DNA of 64,000 nt from Embleya hyalina (GTDB lineage: Bacteria > Actinomycetota > Actinomycetes > Streptomycetales > Streptomycetaceae). The position numbers and the translations under genes were made by a program. The notes under the pieces were generated by a model, which saw nothing but the letters and a program-made list of their open reading frames with translations, made no database searches and was not told the DNA's origin. Numbering within the stretch: the stretch's first letter is position 1; each line of letters opens with the position of its first letter. Positions 37,821-45,791 of this stretch are shown here, in pieces. Location: assembly GCF_003967355.1 (NCBI RefSeq), contig NZ_BIFH01000020.1:1-64000 (forward strand). Direction: 5' to 3'.

Positions 37821-40800
37821 TCATCCCGCGCTCCCGGGGCTGGCGTGCCACAGCTTGCGCGGGGGCTGCTTGGCGGCGGTGCCGGCGGGACGCAGGTCGG
37901 CGTACGGGGAGACCTTGAAGCCGCTGGCGTGCACCAGGACCCGGCGCTCGGCGGGCGCGGCGGACGCCGGCCGCGTTCGGGCCATCAGCTCGTGCACCGC
38001 CGGAACGCCGCCGACGCTCCAGGCGTCGTGCAGCGCGCCCAACTCCCAGCATCCGGTGGCCCGCAGCGACACGCCGCGCGGTCCGGTGCGGCGCAGCACC
38101 CCGCGCACCACCAGCAGCCAGGAGTGGAACAGCGTGGCCGCGTACGGGTCCTGGGCGTCCTCGAAGAAGGTGGTGTCGACCGGTCCGGTGGCGTCGTCCA
38201 GGGTCAGGAAGATCACCCGGCGGCCGGAGCGGATCGGCGGCGTCTGGGTGGCCACCTTGACCCCGGCGACCAGCAATTCCTCGCGGTTGCGCCGGTTCAG
38301 CAGGTCGCGGGCGCGGGTGACGCCCAGGTCGGCCAGGAACGGCGCGTGGAAGTCGAGCACGTGCCGGCCGGCGTCCAGACCGAGCACGTCGAGTTCGGCC
38401 CGCACCCGTTCCACGTCGGTGAACTCGGGCAGGCCGGTGGCCGGCGGGATGTCGGGGGCCAGGCCCAGGTCGAGTTCGGCGCCCTCCTGGTGTCGGCCGC
38501 CCCGGCCTCGACCGGCCCGGCCGAGGCGGTTCAGGTCGGCGAGTTGCAGGAGCAGGTCGCGGCGGGTGGTCGGGGCCGGGTGCACGGCGTCGAACGCGCC
38601 GATGGTGATCAGCCGTTCGGTGGTCGGGCGGGACGCGCCGCCGCGGGCCCGGAAGTCGACGAGGGAGGTGTACGGGCGGTGCGCCAGGACGTGGGCCACC
38701 TCGTCGGCGCCGATGCCCTTGACCTCGGCCAGCGGGATCCGGATGCCGGGCGGTCCCTCGGCGAGGGGCTCGACCCGGTAGACGTCGTCGGAGCGGTTGA
38801 CGTCGACGCCCAGGATCGGCACGCCGAACTGGCGCGCGTCGTCCAGGATCAGCCGTTTGGGGTACATCCCGGGGTCGTGGGTGAGCACGCCGGCCAGGAA
38901 CGCGGCGGTGTGGTGCGTCTTGAGCCAGGCGGACTGGTACGTGGGCAGCGCGAAGGCGGCGGCGTGCGCCTTGCAGAAGCCGAACGAGGCGAAGGCCTCC
39001 AGGACGTCCCAGATCTTGTCGATCACCGGCCGGCTGTAGCCGCGGTGCGCGGCGAGTTCGTACAGCCAGCTCCGGACGGCGGGTTTTCGCTCGTGGCTGC
39101 CCAGCGCGCGGCGGGCCACGTCGGCGCGGGCGAGGTCGCAGCCGGTGGCGATGTGGATGATCCGGATCACCTGTTCGTGGAAGACCACCACGCCGCAGGT
39201 CTCGGCCAGCGCCGCGCGGAAGTCCTTGTGGATGTAGTAGGGCTCGGTCCAGCCCTGGCGGGCGGCGAGGAACGGGGTGACCATGTCGCTCTTGACCGGG
39301 CCGGGCCGGAACAGCGAGATGTCCACGATGATGTCCTCGAACGTCTCCGGGGCGAACTTGCCGATCAGCTCGCGCTGTCCGGGCGATTCGATCTGGAAGC
39401 AGCCGAGGGTGCGCGTGGAGCGGATCAGGTCGAACGTGGCCGGGTCGTCGTGCGCGATCGTGTCCAGGTCGGGGGCGGCGCCGTCGACCCGTTCGATCTC
39501 GGCCACCGCGTGCGCCATCGCGGACTGCATCCGCACCCCGAGCACGTCGAGCTTGAGCAGTCCCAGGTGTTCGACGTCCTCCTTGTCGAACTGGCTCATC
39601 GGGAAGCCCTGCGCGGAGGTCTCCACGGGGGTGCGGTCGAGGAGCGTGGGGTTGGACAGCAGTACGCCGCACGGGTGCAGGGCGAGGTGTCGGGGCAGGC
39701 CGTCGAGCCGGGCGGCGAGCGCGAACAGGCCGTCGAAGCCGCCGTCCCGGGCGAGTCGGTGGTTGCGCAGTTCGGGCAGGTCGCGCAGGGCCGGGCCGAG
39801 GTCGCGGGCGCGGATGTGCGGGAACGCCTTGGCCAGTTCGTCGATCTCGCCGGCGGCCAGGCCCAGGGCCGCGCCGACGTCGCGGATGGCGTGCCGGGCG
39901 CGGTAGGTCTCGGCCATCGACACGCAGGCGCAGCGCTCCGGGCCGAAGACCTCCATGATCCGCCGGTAGACGTCGGTACGGCGGGCGGATTCCACGTCGA
40001 CGTCGATGTCGGGCAGCGCGGTGCGCCGGTCCGAGACGAAACGCTCCATCAGCAGGCCGTGTCGGAGCGGGTCGACGCCGGAGATGCCGAGCAGGTGGTT
40101 GACCAGGCTGCCCGCGCCGGAGCCGCGGGCGGCGCAGCGCACGCCCATGTCCCGGATCAGGTCGACCACGCCGGCCACGGTCAGGAAGTAGGACGGCAGG
40201 CCGAGTCGGCCGATCAGCGCCAGCTCGTCGTCGAGGCGACCCAGCGCTTCGGTGGTGGGGGCGATGCCGCGCAGCCCCAGGCCCGCCTCGCACCGCGCGC
40301 GCAGTTCGGCGCCGGCCCGGCTCGCGGGCACGCCCAGCACCTCCGGCTCGGGGTAGAACACGCTGCCGATGCCCAGGTCCCGGGCCGGGTCCAGGACCAG
40401 TTCGTCGGCCAGCGCGCGGCCGGCGCCGAGCAGCGCGGCGGCGGTGCCCCGGCCGGCCAGGCAGGTGATCTCGGCGGCGACGGCGACCATGTCGAGGGTG
40501 GGCTTGAGGTATGCCTCGGAGCCGGTGCGGGCCAGGTGGTGCGGGCCGAGCGGGACCAGCCGGCGGGCCGAGTCGAGCACGTCGGCGACCACGGCGTCCT
40601 CGCGGTCGGCGTAGCGCACCGCGTTGGTGAGCACGGCGGGCACGCGGTGGGTGTCGGCGAGAGTGAGCGTCCGGGCCGCGTGGACGGCGGATCCGGCCCG
40701 GCCCGGCGGCGCGAGATGGCACACCAGTTCGAGGTACAGGGCGTCGTCGGCCATCACGGCGCGGGCCCGGGCGAGCAGTCGTGCGGCGAGCGCGGGCCGG

Positions 40801-41300
40801 TCGGCGGCGAGCGCCCGGCCGACCTCGGAGTCGGGTCCGGCCAGTACGACCACGGCGCCGTCGGTCGCGGCCAGCGCCTCCCAGGTGGTCACCGGGTTGA
40901 CCCGGTCGCGCCGGTGCGCGTCGCTGATCAGCCGGCACAGCGCGGCCCAGCCGGCCTTCCCCCGGGCGAGCACGGTGACCCGGGGATGCCCGGGGTCGGT
41001 GAACGCGCCGCCGCGCGCGGGGGTGCGCCGGACCCGGGCCGGCGCGACGGGATCCGGCTCGGCGGGCAGCACCGCCAGCTCGGCGCCCAGGATCGGCCGA
41101 ATGCCCGCCGCGAGGCAGCCGCGCGCGAAGGCGACCGCGCCGTACACCCCGTCCCGGTCGGTCAGCGCGAGGGTGTCCAGGCCGTGTTCGACCGCGCGCT
41201 CGATCAGGGTGTTCGGGTGCGAGACGCCGTAGCGCATCGAATGCCCCGACGCGACGTGCAGGTGGGCGAAGGGGCGGTTCGATCGATTCGGTCGGTTCAT
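37821..41300 (-). CDS. dnaE2: Error-prone DNA polymerase III alpha subunit DnaE2
   Basis: A 1159-residue C-family polymerase. The N-terminal PHP domain starts FAHLHVASGHSMRYGVSHPN and continues LALTDRDGVYGAVAFA. The polymerase core has the two-aspartate motif ALPDIDVDVESARRTDVY (about residue 425), the third carboxylate region PGPVKSDMVTPFLAARQG, and FDKEDVEHLGLLKLDVLGVRM. An HhH segment and an OB-fold region (VFLTLDDATG near 1025) follow. No beta-clamp motif of the replicative type is obvious at the C-terminus. Sequence character and a LexA-linked operon with dinB mark it as DnaE2 (ImuC), the SOS mutagenesis polymerase, rather than the replicative DnaE1. Confidence 0.93.
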   Translation of the reverse strand: MNRPNRSNRPFAHLHVASGHSMRYGVSHPNTLIERAVEHGLDTLALTDRDGVYGAVAFARGCLAAGIRPILGAELAVLPAEPDPVAPARVRRTPARGGAFTDPGHPRVTVLARGKAGWAALCRLISDAHRRDRVNPVTTWEALAATDGAVVVLAGPDSEVGRALAADRPALAARLLARARAVMADDALYLELVCHLAPPGRAGSAVHAARTLTLADTHRVPAVLTNAVRYADREDAVVADVLDSARRLVPLGPHHLARTGSEAYLKPTLDMVAVAAEITCLAGRGTAAALLGAGRALADELVLDPARDLGIGSVFYPEPEVLGVPASRAGAELRARCEAGLGLRGIAPTTEALGRLDDELALIGRLGLPSYFLTVAGVVDLIRDMGVRCAARGSGAGSLVNHLLGISGVDPLRHGLLMERFVSDRRTALPDIDVDVESARRTDVYRRIMEVFGPERCACVSMAETYRARHAIRDVGAALGLAAGEIDELAKAFPHIRARDLGPALRDLPELRNHRLARDGGFDGLFALAARLDGLPRHLALHPCGVLLSNPTLLDRTPVETSAQGFPMSQFDKEDVEHLGLLKLDVLGVRMQSAMAHAVAEIERVDGAAPDLDTIAHDDPATFDLIRSTRTLGCFQIESPGQRELIGKFAPETFEDIIVDISLFRPGPVKSDMVTPFLAARQGWTEPYYIHKDFRAALAETCGVVVFHEQVIRIIHIATGCDLARADVARRALGSHERKPAVRSWLYELAAHRGYSRPVIDKIWDVLEAFASFGFCKAHAAAFALPTYQSAWLKTHHTAAFLAGVLTHDPGMYPKRLILDDARQFGVPILGVDVNRSDDVYRVEPLAEGPPGIRIPLAEVKGIGADEVAHVLAHRPYTSLVDFRARGGASRPTTERLITIGAFDAVHPAPTTRRDLLLQLADLNRLGRAGRGRGGRHQEGAELDLGLAPDIPPATGLPEFTDVERVRAELDVLGLDAGRHVLDFHAPFLADLGVTRARDLLNRRNREELLVAGVKVATQTPPIRSGRRVIFLTLDDATGPVDTTFFEDAQDPYAATLFHSWLLVVRGVLRRTGPRGVSLRATGCWELGALHDAWSVGGVPAVHELMARTRPASAAPAERRVLVHASGFKVSPYADLRPAGTAAKQPPRKLWHASPGSAG

Positions 41301-41358
41301 GGGTGGTGCCGGTTCTCGGGTGGGGGCGTGCGGTGGCGGGGCGTTCGAGGGAGGGCGT

Positions 41359-41874
41359 TCAGTCGACGGGAGGGGGCGGGGCCGGGATCGGGGGCAGCGC
41401 GAGCAGGCGCACCACCAGGCGGAAGAAGGTCTCGACGTCGCGGATCAGGTCGTCGGCCTCGCGGCCGGTGACCGCGCCGGGCAGGCCCGCCTCGGCGGCG
41501 GCGCGCTTGCGGGCACCGGACGCGAAGAAGGCGGCCCACTCGACCAGCTCGGGCGCCACCTTCGGCAGCAGCTCCCACGCGCTGCGCGGGGCCCGCCGGC
41601 GCCGGCCCGGGCGCTGCTCGTCGGCCTGTGCCCGGGCGGCGAGCACGGCCGCGGCCACCCGCAGCGCGGCCAGGTGGGCGGTGGCGTAGCGCTCCGCCGC
41701 GTCGGGGTTGACGGCGGCCTCCGTGAGCCCGCGCCGAGCCTGGGCCAGCAGGTCGAGCGCCCCGCGCGGGGCGGACGACCAGCGCACCGGCGCTCGTCGG
41801 ATCGGCGGCGGCTCGGGTATGTGGGCGGACTGGTTCACACTCGTGCGCACACTCGCGCTCGCGCTCGCGCTCAC
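41359..41874 (-). CDS. SAV_6107-type HEPN-domain protein
   Basis: A 171-residue, mainly helical protein. Its segment APRGALDLLAQARRGLTEAAVNPDAAERYATAHLAALRVAAAVLAARAQ matches, from memory, the actinobacterial SAV_6107-like HEPN family. No clear RxxxxH ribonuclease motif is visible, so it may be a non-catalytic HEPN. The tail ends in a Pro-rich stretch. GTG 41874 follows GGAGGTGA and comes 12 bases after the DUF6504 stop. The first codons (SASASAS) come from a GCGCTC microsatellite. It is the second gene of the LexA-box operon; function unknown. Confidence 0.82.
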   Translation of the reverse strand: MSASASASVRTSVNQSAHIPEPPPIRRAPVRWSSAPRGALDLLAQARRGLTEAAVNPDAAERYATAHLAALRVAAAVLAARAQADEQRPGRRRRAPRSAWELLPKVAPELVEWAAFFASGARKRAAAEAGLPGAVTGREADDLIRDVETFFRLVVRLLALPPIPAPPPPVD

Positions 41875-41886
41875 GGAGTCACCTCC

Positions 41887-42174
41887 TCAATCGGCGGTCC
41901 GAGCCAGCGTCCAGGTACCGGCGCCGGCGTCCAGGCTGAGGTCGTAGACGCCCAGGGGCGCGCTGCGACCGGCCCCGGCCTCCACACGCCACACCTCGCG
42001 CTCCCCCGTCGTCACGACGGCGGCCCGCGAACGCGCGTGCTGCCACCACTCGCCGGTCTCGACCCAGTGGCCGAGCACTTCCCGGACCACGTAGAGCCGG
42101 TCGTGCCACAGGAACCGCGCGGGGTCCCCACCACTGCGCAGCACCTCCACCGGATCGGTGTGCAGACGCGTCAT
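41887..42174 (-). CDS. DUF6504 family protein
   Basis: A 95-residue soluble protein: MTRLHTDPVEVLRSGGDPAR, then FLWHDRLYVVREVLGHWVETGEWWQ, then REVWRVEAG and GVYDLSLD. It is rich in Trp and beta-strand-like, and resembles a small family found beside Y-family or DnaE2 polymerases in actinobacteria (DUF6504, from memory). ATG 42174 has GGAGG six bases upstream. It is the first gene after the LexA box, about 105 bp downstream of it, and therefore the leading gene of the SOS operon. No catalytic motif seen. Confidence 0.82.
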   Translation of the reverse strand: MTRLHTDPVEVLRSGGDPARFLWHDRLYVVREVLGHWVETGEWWQHARSRAAVVTTGEREVWRVEAGAGRSAPLGVYDLSLDAGAGTWTLARTAD

Positions 42175-42259
42175 ACGGCTCCTCCTCCGCCGAGGCCCGG
42201 GCCGCGATGCGCTTCCCCACGCACCGCGACCCCGGCCGCCCATCCGTTTGCCCCGTGCC

Positions 42260-42401
42260 GTTCGAGTCGAACTTTTTTCTCGAACAAAAGTTCGATCCCG
42301 TTTGCCAGTAAAGCTCTCTCCCCCACCCACGTCAACGTCATTGCCGCAGTACCGGGCGAACCGTCGTGTTCGATCGATGTTCGAGCATGTTCGAGTCGAA
42401 C
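42260..42401. repeat. TGTTCGA array and duplicated GTTCGAGTCGAAC palindrome
   Basis: The 13-bp palindrome GTTCGAGTCGAAC occurs at 42260-42272 and again at 42389-42401. TGTTCGA occurs in direct repeat at 42367, 42378 and 42388, 10-11 bp apart. None has the N4 spacing of a true LexA box. The cluster flanks the LexA box in the divergent control region, so degenerate LexA sites or a second regulator are possible. Confidence 0.7.
42280..42295. promoter_or_regulatory. LexA (SOS) box
   Basis: TCGAACAAAAGTTCGA is a perfect inverted repeat of the form CGAAC-N4-GTTCG, the LexA operator of actinobacteria and Bacillus. It lies about 105 bp upstream of the DUF6504-HEPN-dnaE2-methyltransferase-dinB operon and 188 bp upstream of the divergent PLP-enzyme gene. 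It predicts induction of the mutagenesis cassette by DNA damage. Confidence 0.93.
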
Positions 42402-42482
42402 CGCCCCCGTCCCGTCCACCGTGACAGGCCACTCCGACAGCCGACGCCGCCGACGAGCCGGCCGACGTGCGACCCTGCCCGG

Positions 42483-43349
42483 GTGCGACCACGTCTGCCC
42501 TCGCCGCTGTGCGAGCTGTCCGATCCCCGCCTGACCACCCTCGGCCTGCGCCTGCGCCTCAAACGGGACGACCTGATCCATCCCGAGGTGCCGGGCAACA
42601 AGTGGCGCAAGCTGAAGTACAACCTGGTGGCGGCCCGCGAGCGGGGCGAGCACACCCTGCTGACCTTCGGCGGCGCCTACTCGAACCACCTCCGGGCCAC
42701 CGCCGCCGCCGGCCGCGCGCTCGGCCTGGCCACCGTCGGCGTGGTGCGCGGCGAGGAGCTCGCCGACCGCCCGCTCAACCCGTCGCTCGCCTTCGCGGCC
42801 GAACGCGGCATGCGGCTGGTGTTCGTGGACCGCGCCACCTACCGGGCCAAGCACACGCCGAAGGTGCTGGAGCGGCTGCTCGCCGCACACGGGCCGGCGT
42901 ACGTACTGCCCGAGGGCGGCAGCAACGAGGCCGCCGTGCGCGGGTGCGCGGAGCTGCCCGCCGAACTCGGCGACGACGTCGACACGGTCTGCGTCGCGGT
43001 GGGCACCGGCGGCACGCTGGCCGGGATCGCGGCGGGACTGCCCGCCGGGCGGCACGCGATCGGCTTCGCGGTGCTCGGGGGCGGCTTCCTCGCCGACGAG
43101 GTGGCCGACCTCCAGCGCCGCACCTACGGCGCCCCGACCGACAACTGGCACGTGGAGAACGACTTCCACCACGGCGGCTACGCCCGGCGCGGCCCGGAAC
43201 TGGACACCTTCCTCGCCGACTTCGCGGCCCGACACGGCTTCGCGCCCGAACCGGTCTACGTGGGCAAGATGTTGTTCGGGCTGTTCGCCCTCGCCGAGCG
43301 CGGCGCCTTCGCCCCGGGCACCCGGCTGGTCGCGGTGGTCACCGGCTGA
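42483..43349 (+). CDS. PLP-dependent ACC deaminase / D-cysteine desulfhydrase family protein
   Basis: A 288-residue fold-type II PLP enzyme. The Schiff-base lysine is in LKRDDLIHPEVPGNKWRKLKYNL (residues ~20-42). FGGAYSNHLRATAAAGRALG and the phosphate-binding VGTGGTLAGIAAGL follow, then EPVYVGKMLFGLF. Members deaminate 1-aminocyclopropane-1-carboxylate or release H2S from D-cysteine; the residues that tell them apart I cannot judge safely, and D-cysteine desulfhydrase is the commoner bacterial activity. I chose GTG 42483; ATG 42366 would add 39 residues of low-complexity sequence overlapping the operator-like repeats. Confidence 0.85.
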   Translation: MRPRLPSPLCELSDPRLTTLGLRLRLKRDDLIHPEVPGNKWRKLKYNLVAARERGEHTLLTFGGAYSNHLRATAAAGRALGLATVGVVRGEELADRPLNPSLAFAAERGMRLVFVDRATYRAKHTPKVLERLLAAHGPAYVLPEGGSNEAAVRGCAELPAELGDDVDTVCVAVGTGGTLAGIAAGLPAGRHAIGFAVLGGGFLADEVADLQRRTYGAPTDNWHVENDFHHGGYARRGPELDTFLADFAARHGFAPEPVYVGKMLFGLFALAERGAFAPGTRLVAVVTG

Positions 43350-43417
43350 CCCGGTCGCGCGACGCGCTCGAACCGGGGCCGCGCCGGCGCGGGCGGTCCG
43401 GGCCGCACGACGCGAAA

Positions 43418-43454
43418 AGCGGTGGTCCGCCGTCCCCACGACCGGACCACCGCT
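43418..43454. terminator. Hairpin terminator after the PLP-enzyme gene
   Basis: AGCGGTGGTCCG (43418-43429) pairs perfectly with CGGACCACCGCT (43443-43454) across a 13-nt loop, 69 bp downstream of the stop codon. Confidence 0.85.
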
Positions 43455-43825
43455 CCGAACGACCCGCCGCCCCCCGCCGGCCGTCGTTCCCGTCCATCCG
43501 TTCCGTCGCCCCGTGTCGCCGGTCCCGATGTCGTCGCCCGCCTCCGCCGTCCCCCTCGAACGGCCCTCCCCGAGGCTCCCCCTGGGCTCTCCCCGTGCCG
43601 ACAACTCTGGCGCTCGGCCCGGGGGCGCGACATCCGTACGGATACTCAGAAGCGCACCGAGTACCGGGGCCATATCCCCGTCGATCATCGTTTCGGGGCA
43701 CCGCGGATCCGTGGAAAGAAATCTTCCCCGCGCGTACAACCCTGGACGGGGGTCGCGAGTCTTACCAATCGTGACCCGCTGGGGGGTGGGCCCGTAGACC
43801 GTGGGGAGCGGTCGCGGGACGGAGC
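43455..43825. other. Gene-free stretch
   Basis: No gene with family resemblance or plausible start was found in this interval; all open frames are Arg/Pro-rich shadows. The part after 43690 is less GC-rich (GAAAGAAATCTTCC) and may hold upstream control elements of the CrtI-like gene. Confidence 0.45.
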
Positions 43826-43860
43826 GGGGGACCAGGCCCGGGGGGCGGGCCTGGTCCCCC
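43826..43860. terminator. Strong hairpin just upstream of the CrtI-like gene
   Basis: GGGGGACCAGGCCCG pairs perfectly with CGGGCCTGGTCCCCC over 15 bp with a GGGGG loop. It ends 25 bp before the GTG start at 43886, directly in front of the -10-like TACGCT. It is far from the previous gene, so it may insulate this promoter from read-through or act as a regulatory structure. Confidence 0.75.
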
Positions 43861-43885
43861 GCTTCCGCATATACGCTCTACCGAC

Positions 43886-45376
43886 GTGGCTCGCATTGTG
43901 ATCGTCGGCGCAGGTATCGGTGGATTGGCGGTGGCCGCTCGGCTGGCCACGCTTCGACACGAGGTGACGATCTGCGAACGGTCGTCCTCGACCGGCGGGG
44001 CCTCCGGGTCGATCGTCCGCGACGGCTTCACCTTCACCACCGGCCCCGGGCTGCTCACCCTGCCGGCCGTCTACCGCGACCTGTTCCTCAAGACCGGCGC
44101 GGCGATCGAGGACGTGGTGGACCTGGTCCCGCTCGCCTCCCCCACCCGCGAGTCGTTCGCCGCCGCGACCGGGGCGCGTACCGTCGTCGACCTCCCCAAC
44201 GCCTCCCGGTCCGGGATCCACGACGCGTTCGAGGCGGGCTTCGGGGCGGGTGCGGGCGACGATTGGCAGCGGCTGCTGCACCGGGCCGGCGAGATGTGGG
44301 GGATCACCCGGAAGAGCTTCATCGAGGCGCCGCTCCTGGCCGACCCGGCCCGGCGGGCCGAGCGGCTGCGCAGCGCCGGGAGCGGGCGGGCCGACCTGCG
44401 CGTCACCGCCCCGTGGCGCTCGTTGCGCTCGCTCGGCCGGGCCACGCTGAGCGATCCCCGGCTGCGCGCCCACCTGGAGCGCTTCGCCGCCGAGGCGGGC
44501 TGCCATCCGGGCAAGGCGCCCGCGACGCTGGCCACGCTGCCCTACCTGGAGGAGACCTTCGGGGTGTGGTGGGTGCGCGGCGGCCTGCACCGGATGACCG
44601 AGGCGCTGCACGCGCGCTGCCTGCAGCGGAAGGTGCGGGTGCGCACCGACACCGAGGTCGTGGCGATCGAACGCGAGGGCGATCGGGTCGGCGGCGTGCG
44701 CCTGGCCGACGGCGGGCGCCTGACCGCCGACATCGTGATCACCGACCTGCCCACCGACCCGCACGCGGCCGGGCTGCTGTCCGGCCCGGGGGCCGCCGGG
44801 GCGCGACGGGTGCCGGCCGCCTCCGCGACGCTCGAACTGCATCTCGCGCTGCGCGGGCACACCCCCGGGACGCCGCACCGCACCTATCTGTTCGCGGACG
44901 ATCCGGATCGGGAGCCGGACGCGCTGTTCGCCCGACGCCCCGCGCCGCCGAGCGATCCGACGTTGTGCGTGCTCGCCCCCGACGACCCGGCGCTGGCCCC
45001 CGAGGGGCACAGCGCGTGGACGGTACAGCTGCGCGTGCCGCCGCACGGCGTCGTGGACTGGGCCTCGGCCGCCGTCCGGGACACCTGCTCCGCGACCCTG
45101 CTCGACCTGCTGGCCCGGCGCGGCCTCGACGTGCGCGACCGGGTCCTGTGGTCCGAGTTGCGCACCCCCGCCGACGTGGCGGCGGCCACCGGGGCTCCGG
45201 GCGGCGCGGTGCCGGGCGCGGGCGCCGACGGTCCGCGCAGCGCGCCGCGCCGGGTGCCGAACCGGTCGGCCGTACCGGGTCTGTTCTCGGTCGGCGCGAG
45301 TGCCCATCCGGGCGGCGGGCTGCCCCGGGTCGGCATGTCGGCGGCGCTGGTGGCGGAGCTGATCGGGCGCGCGTAG
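43886..45376 (+). CDS. CrtI/phytoene desaturase-like FAD-dependent oxidoreductase
   Basis: A 496-residue flavoprotein. It begins with the dinucleotide-binding motif IVIVGAGIGGLAVAARLA (residues 4-21), then ERSSSTGGASGSIV, GFTFTTGPGLLTLP and, in the middle, LPYLEETFGVWWVRGGLHRMTEALH. The C-terminal block VPGLFSVGASAHPGGGLPRVGMSAALVAELIGRA is the typical CrtI-family flavin-binding end. It probably dehydrogenates or isomerises a polyprenoid chain; the polyprenyl diphosphate synthase gene 1.5 kb away agrees with an isoprenoid role. No phytoene synthase is in the window, so carotenoid synthesis is not established. GTG 43886 has no Shine-Dalgarno and a TACGCT hexamer eight bases upstream. Confidence 0.88.
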   Translation: MARIVIVGAGIGGLAVAARLATLRHEVTICERSSSTGGASGSIVRDGFTFTTGPGLLTLPAVYRDLFLKTGAAIEDVVDLVPLASPTRESFAAATGARTVVDLPNASRSGIHDAFEAGFGAGAGDDWQRLLHRAGEMWGITRKSFIEAPLLADPARRAERLRSAGSGRADLRVTAPWRSLRSLGRATLSDPRLRAHLERFAAEAGCHPGKAPATLATLPYLEETFGVWWVRGGLHRMTEALHARCLQRKVRVRTDTEVVAIEREGDRVGGVRLADGGRLTADIVITDLPTDPHAAGLLSGPGAAGARRVPAASATLELHLALRGHTPGTPHRTYLFADDPDREPDALFARRPAPPSDPTLCVLAPDDPALAPEGHSAWTVQLRVPPHGVVDWASAAVRDTCSATLLDLLARRGLDVRDRVLWSELRTPADVAAATGAPGGAVPGAGADGPRSAPRRVPNRSAVPGLFSVGASAHPGGGLPRVGMSAALVAELIGRA

Positions 45377-45427
45377 GGCCTGGCTCGCGGTGTCCGGCCG
45401 GGTTCGGGGTTTCCGGTCGGGCCGGGT

Positions 45428-45721
45428 TCAGCGGGCCTTGGCCCGGCGGCCCTTCGGGCGGCGACCGCTGACCGTCCAGCCGTGGTGGTAGGCCTTGCGC
45501 ACATAGCGGGTGGTCAGGAACTGGCCGACCGCGAAGCAGAACGCGCCGATGCCGACCACCACCGGGTTCTTGATGCCGACACCGGCGGCCACGCCGACGA
45601 AGCCGACGAAGGCCAGCACGCGGTAGCGGAACGGGGCGCCGTGTTGCCACAGCACCTCGGTCAGCAGCCACAGTCCGATCGGCACGAACAGGATGTAGAG
45701 CACCACCAGGCCGAACTGCAC
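45428..45721 (-). CDS. Small membrane protein of unknown function
   Basis: A 97-residue protein with three hydrophobic segments: residues ~3-23 (FGLVVLYILFVPIGLWLLTEV), ~32-47 (RVLAFVGFVGVAAGVG) and ~53-66. A strongly basic C-terminus (SGRRPKGRRAKAR) should stay in the cytoplasm. I recognise no family with a known function. Codon use is normal for the genome and the gene is convergent with the CrtI-like gene, 51 bp away, and runs in the same direction as metF upstream (70 bp). Confidence 0.75.
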   Translation of the reverse strand: MQFGLVVLYILFVPIGLWLLTEVLWQHGAPFRYRVLAFVGFVGVAAGVGIKNPVVVGIGAFCFAVGQFLTTRYVRKAYHHGWTVSGRRPKGRRAKAR

Positions 45722-45791
45722 GGTCGATCCCTCCGTTACCGGTTCGTGGCCTCACCCTAGAGGGTGAACCGGTCGTCGGGAGGAAAGCGCG

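Noticed and set aside
36943-40938. 1331-residue minus-strand frame
   Set aside because: Out-of-frame shadow of dnaE2 and the methyltransferase, rich in Arg and Pro.
41840-41872. GCGCTC microsatellite as a possible regulatory repeat
   Set aside because: It lies inside the HEPN-protein coding start and encodes Ser-Ala repeats; a simple slippage tract explains it.
42366-42482. N-terminal extension of the PLP enzyme from ATG 42366
   Set aside because: Low-complexity residues coinciding with the TGTTCGA repeats; the enzyme fold begins after GTG 42483.
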